From Paramacrobiotus metropolitanus (Eukaryota; Tardigrada; Eutardigrada; Parachela; Macrobiotidae), in assembly GCF_019649055.1 (NCBI RefSeq), contig NW_026570315.1:1-64000 (forward strand): DNA of 64,000 nt, in the 5' to 3' direction. The position numbers and the translations under genes are program-made. The notes beneath the pieces are model-generated. The model searched no databases, was not told the origin of the DNA, and saw nothing but the letters and a program-made list of their open reading frames with translations. Position 1 is the stretch's first letter. Every line of letters starts with the position of its first letter. This document shows positions 1-11,611 of the stretch, one piece after another.

Positions 1-873
1 GAATGTACGGAATGGTTCAGATAATAGAGCACGTGTTTCAGATTGCATAATAATTATGACAGAGGCTCCGTAACCCAGTCCGTACACAGACACGTGCGGC
101 GGCACTCTCAGACTCCATGGGCGGCAGATAAGCGGTACGTCTGCAGGATAAAAACTGCTTCATATCTTTGTACGGTATTACGCAATTTAGTCACGTACAG
201 CAACGAAAAAATAATTCGAGTCGCGACTGCGCGGGAGAGCGCGGCCACCTTGCCGACGGTCGGCACTAGGCAGTGTGAACGCACAAAAAAGACTCACAGG
301 GCACAGGCAGCATATGCCGGCCTGCCAACCGTTGCAAGCATCTGCGTAAGTAATAAGGGCACATCCTTTTTACGCCAGATTACATCGACTTCGTCGTGAA
401 CGGACGTAAACCAACCCGCAACGTGATCTCTCATACGGAAAATAAACTGTACAGAACCGGGCTGTGTAATGACTGCATTCTGAAATAGACTTTATATAGA
501 TTACTGAGATAGATTACTGAAATAGACTGCATGCTCTACAACATGTTAGTGTTTACATTTCCCGTTGACCATTAAAAAAAATTTGCTAAAATTGCTAAAA
601 TTTTTGACTCAATGTTCTTCGAATCAAAGCAAAAAAAAAATTAAAAAGTACAGCACGGAAGCGCCTGAAGATGAAAGAAACTGTTCCCGAAATGTCGGAT
701 TCAAGATACCTCAATTTTTGAATGTAAAATCGTGATTTCAGCATGGGGCATTTTACTGGCAAGTACCGCAAGTTAGTAGTAACAAATAAAAATTACAATA
801 TGTCTCATGTGCGGGAATACGGTACATACTGTACGCGGTACAGGCCAGCCCATTCATTGTAATTTCATGGCCA
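1..873. other. No gene recognised
   Basis: I see no conserved domain or repeat boundary here. The longest open frame, about 118 codons near 43-399 on the plus strand, has no recognisable motif and no clear start. The rest is A/T-rich with short homopolymers. Confidence 0.5.
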
Positions 874-881
874 CCTTGAAC

Positions 882-1636
882 GGTGTCCATTCATTTCGGA
901 AACCATTCATTTCGGAAACCACACGTTATCACTTGTAATTGCAATACTACATATTATAACAGTAGTTTAATATTATCATAACTGGTGCTATTATGTTTAG
1001 CAGCCAGTGTACAGTGTGTACTTTGTATCTGTACAATTAAACGGGTTCCCGAAATAACAGTAATCCATGTACAAATTCTGTACAATCTTCATTTCAGCGA
1101 AAGATCAATGCAACATATTGTTTTCTCGGCACGTTTCACGTAAAAGTCACGTTAGGCTATAACATGTAAATGCATGGTTTATTGGCATTGAACACGGTTG
1201 GTTTATGAAATACTTCTACGCGCAGCTGCTGTGGTTGGTTTTTTTTCGTGTATCAGAGATTACTGTTTTGGTTATGACGCCGCTTATCTGCAGCCGTGTT
1301 CGATCCTGCGCACTAATAGTTGCTAAATGCGGGTAACATTGCTGAGCTCGATTATGATGCAGTTAATTCTTGTGCTCTCATTGTAACCCACAACACAAGC
1401 AAATCGAACCGTCGACATGGCAGTTGTCAGATCAGTACAGTACATAAGAGTTTACGAAAAATATCCCTGGAATGCTTTTTCGTTGACAATTCACAATATT
1501 ATTGTAGAATTGTTTCTGTACAATAATGGCCGAATTAACGTTTTATGTGGTTAACTGTAAAGGAAAAGTGTTGAAATGCATGGTTTCCGAAATGAATGAT
1601 TTCCGAAATGAATGGTTTCCGAAATGATAGGGTGCC
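882..1636. mobile_element. Non-autonomous inverted-repeat element with 8-bp target duplication
   Basis: The 755-bp segment is flanked by a perfect 8-bp direct repeat CCTTGAAC at 874-881 and 1637-1644. Its ends are imperfect inverted repeats of about 23 bp, and both arms carry a reiterated motif CATTTCGGAAACC (two copies in the left arm, three in the right arm in opposite orientation). No transposase is encoded, so it would need a partner. An 8-bp duplication fits hAT and several other superfamilies; I do not assign one. The same CATTTCGGAAACC motif recurs inside the 155-bp tandem array at 47.1-47.8 kb. Confidence 0.75.
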
Positions 1637-1644
1637 CCTTGAAC

Positions 1645-2459
1645 ACTGTTCCCGCACAATGTTTTTGCTAACTCGTAAGGGTCACTTTCTGGTACACTCG
1701 ACAGTTTTCAAAACTTTCTACGGAAGAATTTGTCAATTTTGGGAGAGGAAGTTATAAGCATCCTAAAATCAATCACAATCTCCCATTTAATCACCCTTTG
1801 TGCCCTTCCTGACTAGCTAGAAGATTCTGATTTTGATACTGTTGGATTTGTTACTAAATTTACGCTAAAAAAATACAACATAAATATCAAAACGACAGAC
1901 AGAAATATTTAGATTTTATTTTTCAAAAATGCCCCGACTTGGCTGAGCAGGGCTGTAATTCGATGAAATCGTCTGCCTGCAAAGCGCACGAAAAGGTCAG
2001 AACAAATTAGGGGAAAAATGCACGGCAGTCGCCTTCTCAGACCAGCTTACGGATGCCTGGTACGGTTTTTGCCATAAGCGGGCGCAAAACGAACTTTATA
2101 ACGTTGAATTTCAAAAATTTTTACGCTATCCCGTAGCAAAAAAATAACTAAAAGCGCGCTAGCACCAGCAGAATAGCAAATGCCTACTCTCACCATAAGT
2201 ACATGGTCTACACCGATGATACTGTTACTGCCTTTCCTATTAGGTAATTATAAAGGTTTATCCAGAGTCCAGACCGATATGGCTATGAGATAACGCCAAA
2301 CGATGAAAGGTGCACACAGCGGACTTCCATCCATACTGAGCCGGGATCTCCAGCTGTTTTCTGGCTACGCACAAAACCAGCCGCCTTTGTGTTAGCATCA
2401 AATTATTCTACGAAGAAATCTGATACCGGCAGTACAACATTACACGACTGAATGATTTT
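1645..2459. other. No gene recognised
   Basis: A/T-rich sequence without an ORF, repeat or motif I can name. Confidence 0.5.
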
Positions 2460-3080
2460 GAAAATGCGGAGGTAGACCGCTGAATACGACGAAAAGTCGA
2501 AACAAACACTAGCGCAATGCCGCAATGGACAGACAAACATTTCTACGCCCTCGGCTGCCAAAACCCTCGGCTCACACTTATAAATCTTAATTAATAATTA
2601 AACAACGCAGAAACGGCTGGTTTGATCTAATAGCGATCGAACTGCCAAATATTCCATCCAGCTGCGATCAAATTAAAGCCATCGAATCGAGTAGTGATTC
2701 AAATCGATCGATTTGATCGCTGTAATTCGATTCGATCGCCGTGACGATTCGAAAGTAATCGGATAGTTTCCGGACATCTTTCCCCAACAAATCACTAAAT
2801 TTTTTCCAGCCACTTACGGTAGTCAGTCGAAATTCTGCTGCTTTGTCTTCGCGCCGAACAGGGGATACTCCGGGGAATGAGCAACAACATCACGAAACCC
2901 ACAACAATAACCGCTAGACGGCTCATTAGGGAGGATTCCACACGAATAAGATAATAAAAAAGTAAAAATATAAAACACTGGTGTCTAGGAGTAGAACAGA
3001 TGGAAAAATTGTTCTCTTGCTCCTTCGTGTAGAAGCAGGTTATTCGGTGAAATTTAAACCTGATTCGTTGGACTGACATT
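2460..3080. repeat. Duplicated segment, copy 1 (pairs with 16660-17260)
   Basis: This segment and 16660-17260 are clearly similar along most of their length. Matching landmarks in order are GGTAGA-C-GCTGA-TACGACG near 2470 and 16677, an AATTATTAAACAA-GCAGAAA block followed by AGCGATCGAAC near 2590-2640 and 16825-16875, the signal-peptide coding region, and the A-rich stretch ending in ACACTG-TGTCTA near 2975 and 17212. The duplication includes the small secreted-peptide frame and flanking non-coding sequence on both sides. Confidence 0.7.
2668..2926 (-). pseudogene. Small secreted-peptide gene, copy 1, frameshifted
   Basis: A frame opens at an ATG at 2926-2924 and encodes a 43-residue product that begins with a hydrophobic signal-like segment (VIVVGFVMLLLIP) followed by SIPC and basic residues. 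It stops at 2795 just after a run of six A. Reading one base over after that run continues with FSDLLGKDV and stays open to about 2668. The paralogue at 17.0 kb carries the matching FRSLLGQNV in the same frame as its signal peptide. The simplest reading is a one-base insertion in the A run, either a real mutation or an assembly error. The family is not one I recognise; a secreted or hormone-like peptide is an inference from the leader and size only. Confidence 0.5.
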
Positions 3081-3390
3081 AACCCATATCAGCATCTGAT
3101 GATCATGCTGATTTGTCGAAGCCAGGTGGTTCTGCAGGGCGGCTGACCGTACGGTACTTTGAGTCACTGACCGTCCACATCGATTTAGCGGGAAATGTCG
3201 AAGACTGTTTATCGGGTTATGTAACAGTGCACTGTCATCGATGATTCGATATGATCCATTTTCTGGAGCCAAACGTTTGCTGTATAATCAGAAAAGATAT
3301 TATGTAAAATGATTAATATACGCACTTTAGTGAATCTTTATTGGTCAAATCAAAAACATAATACATAAACATAAAAAGAAAAACACTGAA

Positions 3391-4790
3391 CTATAACAGA
3401 AAAATTTCGTTCAGCTTCTCCAGCCCTTCCATCGTGCCCAGCACCGAAGCCGCATTTCCCCGTTGAATTTCGATGGACAAACGCTGTCGCAGAAATTCGT
3501 GTGAGCGTGCTTCCCCGGTTTGCTGCTGCAGTCTTTTTCCCACCTCTTTGATGATGGCGATCACCGAAGGACCCCCGGGCCCAGTGTTTCGAAAGCGATC
3601 GGGACGAACAGGTAGCGGCCGGTCAGATAAAAATATAATCCTGATTTCTTTCCTCTCCTTGCACAGCGGCCGCTCCCGCTGTGGTAGGAGTGGCTTTAAC
3701 ATGCGACAGCCCAACCGTGTCTACACATGTCACATCCCATGCAAGACACAATCCGCGCGTCCAAGCAAATGTCGTGCAACCATCCGGGTGGCGTTCGTTT
3801 GTGTCAGAGGTGCCACGCGGCTCCAATTTTGCAGGCACACCAGCGGATACAAAGGCCCTACAAACGATGCTATTTAACCCGCCGTGGCGCGGATGCCGTC
3901 CAGCGGAGAAAGAACACGATAACCCATGGTGCCCGTAACCACCAACGGGTTTGTGGCATTTGACGCAGTCGTGCGGTTCACAGATCGTGGCGCCGAGTCG
4001 GAGGCCGATGCTGATCTTCAGTTCGTCGTCGCCCAGTAGATTGTCGATGTGAGCGGACGGCAAGGCGTTCAACCAAATTCCGGCTTCTGGTCTAGACTGG
4101 GCAAGCAGGCGCGCAGTGTTGATTTCGTTTCCTTGAAATACCTCCAGGAGGGCCGCAAGAGACACGTAGCATAACGGCAAGTCCCAGGCCTTTTGGGATT
4201 TTCGAAATAGAGTTTCCGGGAGTTGAGGTTGACGGGCTTTAAATTTCGATGACTCCGAGGCACCAGTAGCGTCAACAGCGGCGTGGTTAGGCAGAAGTGT
4301 TGCAAGCAAGCCGGATACGGAATGAATTGAAGCCAAGAAGGCTGGAAGGGATAATTCTTCCGACCGGTGGATGCCAATTCCACCTCTGCTAACCGGTAGT
4401 GTTGCTTGACGCCAAGGTGGGTAGTCGTTGTGATTGGTTCGTACATTCGACAGAATTTTGGAAGCAGGAGCGCATCGCTTCATCCAGCTGGTATAGTAAT
4501 GCGGGATGTTTCCATGCATTACAGCACCGCAACATGCAGATAATTTTCGGGGCTCCGAGACAGTTTTTAAGGAGAAACAACGCTTGATGACTAGGTAGTA
4601 ACTGAAGTCGTTCACACATCAACTTCAAGGTACTAGCCTTCTCGTTGAGTAAAGGCCCGATCGCGTCATCCAGTACGGGATCACCGAGCAGAGACATGGT
4701 GGATTTCGTCAAAATGCGTAGTTGTGACTTGTGGGTAACGTTCAAGGAATTGCGCTGTGACGACACGCCGCGAATCAGGTGTTCCCCCAA
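3391..4790 (-). pseudogene. RLE-type non-LTR retrotransposon, 5'-truncated and frameshifted (copy 1)
   Basis: Reading three overlapping frames on the minus strand gives the C-terminal half of a non-LTR retrotransposon polyprotein. In order: the post-catalytic reverse transcriptase region (LLPSHQALFLLKNCLGAPKI near 4590), the conserved RGGIGIHRSEELSLPAFLAS near 4350, a zinc-finger-like C-x2-C...GYGHHGLSC near 3910-3950, then PDG followed by WDVTCVDT near 3730-3790. The last pair resembles the PD...D core of the restriction-like endonuclease of R2-type elements (family knowledge). The tail FLRQRLSIEIQRGNAASVLGT ends at 3391. There are two frame changes and the catalytic reverse transcriptase core is missing. 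An AATAAA lies downstream on the same strand at 3342-3337. Non-functional relic. Confidence 0.8.
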
Positions 4791-5357
4791 ACACTAGCGT
4801 ACTTTACGTACACATTTGTAAAATATTTTATATGCTCCCTTGATTCCTAAGGAATTTCTTAGCGCCGGAACTTTTTCTCTTGACCATATAAAAGTGTGGA
4901 TATCTCGTATCCGGTACTTTTAGATTACGCCTTCACCGGTATAGGTTTATATTAATTATGATCGATATACAAGTGCGTATAGAGCACAGCGGCAACTATG
5001 ATACACAGTGAATGTGATACAGGTACATAAATTATGTACAAAATATTATGTATTATATGTACCGGTACCTGCATATTAACTGGATGGGAAGCGTTATCAC
5101 AAATTATGAAACTAAGAAATTATGAAATTTCCGTCATTATTAATTATGCAATTGTTAGAAATTATGAACTCTAAACTAAAACCTTTAATGTCGTTCTGAA
5201 ATTCAAAATTCATTTCAAAAATCTCGGATTTTAGAAAAAACTTTAACAATAAAATAAAAAAGTCTATGAAAAGGTAAATAAAAATTAAATCGAATTACGA
5301 AGAGAAATTGCGGAAAAATGCTTTATACCTTTTTTTGGTTATGATTTTGTTAAACAC
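4791..5357. other. A/T-rich, no gene recognised
   Basis: Sequence with many TAATTATG and AAATTATGAA words but no supported feature. Confidence 0.45.
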
Positions 5358-5832
5358 CCTAATTATCGAATTTGCACCTCCCCCGATAATAAGGAGGGGG
5401 CCTCCCTAATAAGCCCCTCTTCCACAACCCGTTTGAAAAATAGCGCGTCCCCACGAATTTACCGCCCAGGGGGGGCGTTATTAAAATGTTAAGTGCCATA
5501 AAATGTTAGATATACCATATACATACTGCAAATTGCTTCAAAATAATTGTTATGATTTAATGAATAAACAGTCAACAGTCTAAAAAATATGGTGGTGCGA
5601 AGTTTCGGAATGCTGCTCGTATAGTTGTGAGATTGCAAATACCGGCATCTACTGCGTTCAGTATCAATAGAACAGGATGCGCAGTTGTTTAAAAAATAAC
5701 GGCCCCTCCGAAAAATGCTGTTTGAAAAATAGTACCACCCCCCGAAATTACGCCCCCTCCCTGAAATAAGCCCCCCTCATACACGACGTTCGAACTATTT
5801 GCACCCCAGGGGTGCAAATTCGATAATTACGG
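5358..5832. mobile_element. C-rich MITE, family member 1
   Basis: The ends are inverted repeats of about 20 bp: TAATTATCGAATTTGCACC at the left and its complement at the right, followed by GG. Inside both ends are short reiterations of a pattern like GAAAT-A-GCCCCC on one strand. There is no coding sequence. The same architecture with different terminal sequence is seen at 27435-27870, and part of its inner sequence recurs in diverged form at 11041-11145. Superfamily unknown. Confidence 0.65.
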
Positions 5833-5964
5833 TACTCGCACTCTCGCAATTGCGTTCTAATACTCGTGATTTGGTGAATTATGCTAATAGTAAAACGTTC
5901 GGCCTTTGTTTGCTATATCCGAACTCTGAACCAGTCTATCGAAGCCGTCAGTTTGCCCTTATTT

Positions 5965-6060
5965 TCTAATCGACCGAAGCGTAGCGAAGGTCATCTATGT
6001 TCAGGAATTATGGAAAATGTGGTGTCCGTCCGTCGGTCACCGCCCTAAATGCGCGTGTGC
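5965..6060. repeat. Dispersed repeat with partner at 19745-19830
   Basis: About 90 bp beginning CGACCGAAGCGTAGCGAAGG and running through GGTGTCCGTCCGTCGGTCAC is shared nearly base for base with 19749-19825. A complementary CGCTTCGGTC near 6357 may mark the other end of the same element. No coding capacity seen. Confidence 0.6.
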
Positions 6061-6739
6061 GCAGTGCTTTTTGCTAACGAATGCACACATGCGCCGTTGA
6101 CGTATATACCCAAACCACATGTACCTGGCGGTGTCCGTCCGTGCGTCACCATCATCCGTTATATACAAGCACGTAGAGACATGTATACTAGTACTTAGAG
6201 ACATATACACGTGGAGATATTACATTTATTCTGGCGCTACGCAGCTAACTGCCTAAGTGTACTAGAAGCGTCTGTCCCGCGCCGAAAACACTAGTGCCAA
6301 ATTAAAGATGAAGAAATAAGTAACATTTACCAAAAAAATGCTGTATGTTCCTGCTACGCTTCGGTCAAGCAGTGCCCGCCTAAAGCGAAAGCACTTTCCT
6401 AGTATATTTTAGGCTGCATGAAAAAATTAGACATCAGCACAGAAATTTTTCCAAATTACTTGCATTGTACTCTGTAGTTTGTACTCTGTACATACAGTAG
6501 TACCATATCAATTTCCCAGTAGTAGCCGCAACAGTGCGTAGCTGGACTTCTCTAATCGTACCGCACACCGTTGTTGAGCACGAGACAACGGCCTCCGGCA
6601 TGCAGTCAGTTTTTGCGGTCGTCGCTTTGGTATTGTCAATGCCGCATGTGTTATTCAACGACCAGAATAACAGCGCGCAAACCCTTTTACCGTGCAAACC
6701 CTCGGAATGCTCGGCGAAACAATTAAAGAAATGTTGAGC

Positions 6740-6900
6740 TTCCTTGCATGGGCGGAAAATTATGGAAAGATCTGGAGAAGGCAGATCCACAGCTTTTTTT
6801 TATTGCAGCGTATTAGCCTCGGAGTTGTTAAAGGCAATGAAGCTACGGTTTTAGAAACTTTACCGGGAAAAAATAAAATCGTTGATAATAGCGATTTTTG
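6740..6900 (+). pseudogene. Non-LTR retrotransposon tail remnant
   Basis: A short frame contains FFLLQRISLGVVKGNEATVL, which matches the extreme C-terminal tail seen in the other copies of this retrotransposon family (FLRQRLSIEIQRGNAASVLG at 3.4 kb). Only this tail is visible, consistent with severe 5' truncation. AATAAA words lie at about 7002 and 7034 downstream. Confidence 0.5.
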
Positions 6901-7205
6901 CTGTTACTTTTTCAGTTCTTGGTTGTGCAATGACTGCTATGTCCCGGTGCAAATGTTAATGAAGATCTGCGCAGACGAACAGTGTATTTTCTACCTTCTT
7001 AAATAAAATCATGTTACATACTCGTAGTTTGAGAAATAAATGCGGTTCCTTTTCCAAACATACCAGTACTTCACAAACAAGCAAATTTTGGTTGAGCTAA
7101 AAAACCATATAAGCACAGATAACACACTCCACAGGGTTAATAATTAAAGTTTCTTAATGATCTTTTGAACATATCGACGGAACACAAGTATGACACGAGC
7201 CTCAG

Positions 7206-7350
7206 CTATCCATTTCAAACAAGAAAAGTCACTGAAATGTATCACAAGATTTTAATGCCAGTGGCATTATGCCACTATCCTGCTATCCATTTCAAACAAG
7301 AAAAGTCACTGAATGGTATCATAAATGCCACTATCCTGCATCTGTGCGAG
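7206..7350. repeat. Direct duplication of about 77 bp
   Basis: The string CTATCCATTTCAAACAAGAA followed by AAGTCACTGAA occurs at 7206 and again at 7283, followed in both cases by a variant of ATGCCACTATCCTGC. Simple tandem duplication. Confidence 0.7.
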
Positions 7351-7678
7351 CTTGTCCTATCATGTTTGCTGCACAAAACAATTCTTATGGAGCATTTCCA
7401 AATTACGTCATTCAAAAAATGAGTGTTTTAGACACTCCCCTTCCCCATTATCACATTCTGTCATGAATACCCTGTCCTTTCCCTTCTCCATACGCTTGTA
7501 ACAGCGCAGCCGAAACCCTCCCCCCTGTGCCACATTTAGTCATGAATTTTCGAGACACCCTACCTCAAACCCGGTGACGTAATTTGAAAACACTCCCTTA
7601 CTATTCCAAAGTTGAACCCCAAATGCTACAGATCCATAGGATAAGAGATCCACATATGTATACGCAACTGTCAAGCCG

Positions 7679-8417
7679 CTAAATGAACGGTGGCTCAACG
7701 TGCAGATATGCTTCCTGGACGATCCATTCGTCAAGGCGGTCGTTAATACGGAACCAGCATTCATAGAGACCAGCATCGTTCCAGGTGACGCTGTCGATCT
7801 TCATCTTCGAGTCGCATCGACACTTATCATCTACACCGAAATGGAAGGTCCCATTGAAGCCTGGCCACGCTCTGGCCTTATCGGCTACTTCTGGAATGGA
7901 TCTGGCCATCAGCAAGTAGCTTCCCCTGCGCCACAGAAAGCGAGTTGTGAGGTATCCGGGCAGGAAACTGAAGCGTACCGCGCAGACCATTTCCGCGGGG
8001 TCGCCGTAGCGGACGGTGAGGTTTTTCATGGGCGGCTCGAAGACATCGTGGCGGAAGAGGGTCGCGCTGATCCAGTAGCGCTTCGTTACCACTAACTGTC
8101 TTCCTCTGTGGTGCAGGCACTCGTATAAACCCGTGTGGGCGTACGTGAAGTTCTCCAACGCGATGGAAAATGCACCAGTAATCACATCGACCCCGGATAT
8201 CCACAAGTTCCGCTGCACAACGTTTTTTTCGGTACTGCCTTCATCTGTGCACTTGCAACAGTAATTTATTTCCTCGAACGACTCTTTGATTATTTTGCCG
8301 TTTAGAATGTCAACCTGCCATCCGTTGATTGTGAATGTCGGCAAAATCGCGATCTTCGACACCTGTGTGCAATGCCGACAAATAAGCTTGATTGAAGCGA
8401 CAAGATGATTTATGAAA
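7679..8417 (-). CDS. Ig-domain protein, 3' exon
   Basis: This frame has two immunoglobulin-type signatures. The first ends with NFTYAHTGLYECLHHRG and has a Trp (NGWQVDI) at the expected place after the Cys supplied by the upstream exon. The second has MVCAVRFSF, FLWRRGSYLL and the classic DAGLYECWFRIND, giving Cys, Trp and the D-x-G-x-Y-x-C signature. The protein ends EAYLHVEPPFI and stops at 7681-7679. There is no initiator Met at the top of the frame, so it is an internal-to-last exon. Candidate acceptors are CATTGCACACAG with exon from 8362, or TATTTCGCAG with exon from 8417. The upstream exon is at 11.6-11.8 kb. Probably secreted or cell-surface, but no membrane segment or leader is visible here. 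The specific family is not identified. Confidence 0.75.
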
Positions 8418-8437
8418 CTGCGAAATACCAAATCGGT

Positions 8438-8756
8438 GAGTTTGGCCCGCCCTCAAGCTCTGACTGCTTAAAATCGGACTCTGTCCACACAAATCAACTG
8501 AAATCACAAACTTCGTTGTAAGAGCCATAAATAATCAAAAGAAAAATATAAGGAAAGACTTAAGTTAACTAACGCAAGACAAAATAAGAAACCTGAACGT
8601 ATAAGTAACTTAGTAAACCAAAAAACTTTATAAGTTCAATAAAATCTAAAAATTGAAAGAAGATAAGTAAGTTGAGTAAACCTGGAGCTGAGCTTCCGTC
8701 ACTTTTAGTACGAGTATAAAAAGTTTATTCAGTCAGTCAGAGTTTGAGTGTGGGCC
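8438..8756. mobile_element. Foldback element (CTCAAGCTC family) inside Ig intron
   Basis: The left end reads GGCCCGCCCTCAAGCTCTGA from 8444, and the complement of the right end reads GGCCCACACTCAAACTCTGA. A 7-bp AATCGGT lies at 8431-8437 and 8757-8763, a possible target duplication. The interior is A-rich and non-coding. Related ends occur at 14992-15351 and at the right end of 17391-18451. Confidence 0.6.
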
Positions 8757-9366
8757 AATCGGTCGGTCCAAGCCCGTCCACTGGAGAATCACTTTTGCTG
8801 GCTCATCATGCAAAACTGTATTATGGCGTCAAATTTTTTTATACTTACCTTACTGCCAGAAGAAAGACGATCATGTCAGTTAGTGAAACACGACAAGTCT
8901 GCTGCCTTTTAGAGCAAAAACAATTTTATCTCTAAAATTGTTTTTGAGATTTTATCTCTAGAAATGACAATTTTAACTGCAAATGAAGCAACCGCTGCAA
9001 AACTGACGGCCGTGGAATTTACAGCTATTGGTCGAGGGTCAATCTAGCACCGCACTCGTTCTTGCATTAAAGCGCACCGGCCGAAGATTTTAATGTCTTG
9101 TACAGGGTAGCTCGAATAAGTGGACATGGACGGACTGGGTGGACGGACGGCAGGACAGGCCGCACACTGGCTGGACATGGACGTTGGACAGGACGGACAC
9201 TGGACGGTCTGGCACCTGGACACTGGACGTGCGTGGACACTTGTTCGTTTTAATGCTTCCAAACTTCAACTAAATTGAGATCGTGACCGACCATCTCATC
9301 GCATAAAATCTCGGTCGTGGGAAATGTGGTCGGCCATTTTTTGTCGCGCGGACAATTAGTTTATGG

Positions 9367-9894
9367 CAGAGCTGGTCCGATAAGTCATCGGAGGCCACCG
9401 ATATGTCCGATAACTCCGATAATTCCGATGTTTTCATCGGAAAAAGCGGTATCGGAAAAATTCTGTATCGTATCGTAGCGGATCGGAAAATCTCTTAATA
9501 TCGGGCGGAGCAGCAAAATCTTTAGCGTAGCGGAATTTTCACCCGATAAGCACGAAAAAACGATTATTTTAACATTTTTCGACTCAATTTCAAATAAAAA
9601 GTGAGTCAGAAGTTCTGACTCAGAACGTAAATTTTTAGGCTGATGCCTTACTAAAAAGCGCCAAAAAATCGTTGAAACGCACTTTCAGCCAACAGACTAC
9701 CGGTAATTATTAAAAAATCGTAAATTCGGCTTTGCGAATTTTTACTTAAAAATTTTCATTTTTTATCGGAACATCGGATTTATCGTATCGGAAATTTTGG
9801 GCAAAATCGTAGCGGTATCGGAATCGTATCGGACAGTAGAAATATCGGAGCGGTATCGTAGCGGTGACCAAAAATCCATATCGGACCAGCTCTG
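9367..9894. mobile_element. hAT-like MITE nested in the 2.5-kb element
   Basis: The ends are the 16-bp inverted repeat CAGAGCTGGTCCGATA and its complement, flanked by an exact 8-bp direct repeat GTTTATGG at 9359-9366 and 9895-9902. Terminal CAG plus an 8-bp duplication is the hAT superfamily pattern. The 528-bp interior is non-coding and full of ATCGGA/TCCGAT words, so most of it could fold back on itself. Confidence 0.8.
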
Positions 9895-10200
9895 GTTTAT
9901 GGACATGACGCCGCTAGACATTTCATCTTGGGACATGTGGTGATCAGACATTAGGTAACACGGACACTTCGCGCTCAGACATATGTCGGCAGGACGCAGT
10001 TATTTTAAGTTTGAACTTTTTATTTTTAGCTGTCATATGCTTTCCTGTGACTTCAGTTTTTTTGAATGGGACAAACATAACTCTTGAAATACTGTAATAA
10101 TTTTTTTAAATTCGGAAACACTGCATTATGATTATTAAGAAGTTATATGCAATCTTGACAGTAAGAATACTTTAACCTATCTGCATCTGTATCTTTCGCG

Positions 10201-10248
10201 TATTACACTGACGAGATTGTACAGAGGTACATTCTCGTCAGTGTAATA
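10201..10248. repeat. Hairpin, 22-bp arms
   Basis: TATTACACTGACGAGA followed by TTGTAC pairs with the complementary right arm across a 4-base loop AGAG, with one mismatch. Lies inside the 2.5-kb element. Confidence 0.85.
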
Positions 10249-10330
10249 AGCCAAAGTACGCATACCCATGTATGCCATGTGTGGCTAAGACCGCTAAGTA
10301 TCCAGTTTACCGAAAGCAAAATTAAATAAC

Positions 10331-10361
10331 AGCAGTTTATATGGCATCCATATAAACTGCT
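10331..10361. repeat. Perfect hairpin, 14-bp arms
   Basis: AGCAGTTTATATGG and its exact complement are separated by CAT. It lies 83 bp from the preceding hairpin. Confidence 0.85.
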
Positions 10362-11147
10362 TTTATTGTTGTGCTTTTGCTGGCTAAATGGTAAACGTTT
10401 TTTTAAGTCTTTCATAACCTTTAACTAACGGCCCTCGTTGCAAAATATTTCACACGTTCCTTGAAATATGAGCGTACTGTCGAGTAACAACTCTCTGTGT
10501 AACAAATGCAATAAAAAGAGATGAGAATAGCCAAAACAGGTTTCCGAAGGCGGTGGCAGTAGTCAAAATGTGGGGTTAGGATTCATTCTCAAAAGATGGT
10601 GCGAATAGCCTAATGGAGGTGAAAGGTCGGGAGAATAGTCAAAAGGTGGTGCGAGGTAATGGGAATAGCCTATTTGTAAAACAGTTTATAAACTTGGTTC
10701 CCCGCTTCGATTCGGTCTTTTAGTGTAAGCCAAAAGCGGTGCACTTTCCTAGTAATAATATTAGGCTTAATAATGATATTAACTGTGTAGCACATAGCTA
10801 GGTAGCTTAATCATAATTAGTGAATAACAGTGCATGACCTTCTGTAATGGACTAATGACCAAGAAGACCGTAAAACTTCAACAAAGTTGTTATCTTGTAG
10901 TCTAGCAACTGTATCGCATGCGAAACCTGTTAGAGCGTCATTCGTTTAAACATTCATAAAATTGTGAATTAGGTCGGAACTTCCTTTGGCCTTGAATGCA
11001 GCAATTCCGTTTCAATCAGTGTCGGTAAACTCTTTTAGTCTTACGGATTACCGGTTTGAAAAATAAGGCCTCCAGCCAAAAAGAGCGTTAATAAAAATGT
11101 CAAGCGCGGTAAAGTGATAAGTATGCCGCAAATTTCTTCATAAAAAT

Positions 11148-11321
11148 TTACTGCAGCGGCTCGATCAAGTGGCACCGCAGTGTCTGCGTACGGGAAATCA
11201 GCACTTGCAAAGTGTGCACTGCTTGGGCTTGCAAAGCGCATGAGCATGCACACGCTGTATGTGTGCTGTTTTCTCGTACACAGACTCTGTGGTGCCACTT
11301 GATCGAGCCGCTACAGTAATA
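11148..11321. repeat. Inverted repeat, arms about 57 bp
   Basis: The left arm TTACTGCAGCGGCTCGATCA onward (11148-11205) matches the complement of 11264-11321 with about six mismatches, including a shared AAGTGGCACC. The loop contains further GCACACAGC-type palindromes. No coding sequence. Confidence 0.8.
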
Positions 11322-11611
11322 GTTTAATGGAAAACCGTAGACGGACATAAAAATATTGAGAATTAGCGGAGCTAATTCCTGTCAATGCAGCCATTCAACA
11401 TCATAGGCTCCTAGCGTCAAAATACTGAAACGGGTCGGAAGTGTCCAGAAATATACAAATGCTGCTGTGTAGATACAAGTGTCCGCGCACGTCCAGTGTC
11501 CAGGTGCCAGGCCGTCCAGTGTCCGTCCTGTCCAACGTCCTCGTTTACGTCCAGCCAGTGTCCGGCCTGTCCTGCCGTCCGTCCACCCATGTCCACTTAT
11601 TAGAACTACCC

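Larger units (their letters stand above)
9105..11611. mobile_element. 2.5-kb inverted-repeat element with 9-bp target duplication, in the Ig gene intron
   Basis: A perfect 9-bp direct repeat TCTTGTACA lies at 9096-9104 and 11612-11620. Between them the termini begin GGGTAG and end CTACCC, and each arm (about 9105-9250 and 11465-11611) is a mirror copy of a GGAC-rich minisatellite built on GGACACTGGACG-like words. I see no transposase. It contains a hAT-like element (9367-9894), two hairpins (10201-10248, 10331-10361), a longer inverted repeat (11148-11321) and a diverged C-rich MITE fragment (11041-11145). A 9-bp duplication is typical of Mutator-like elements but not exclusive to them. Confidence 0.75.
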
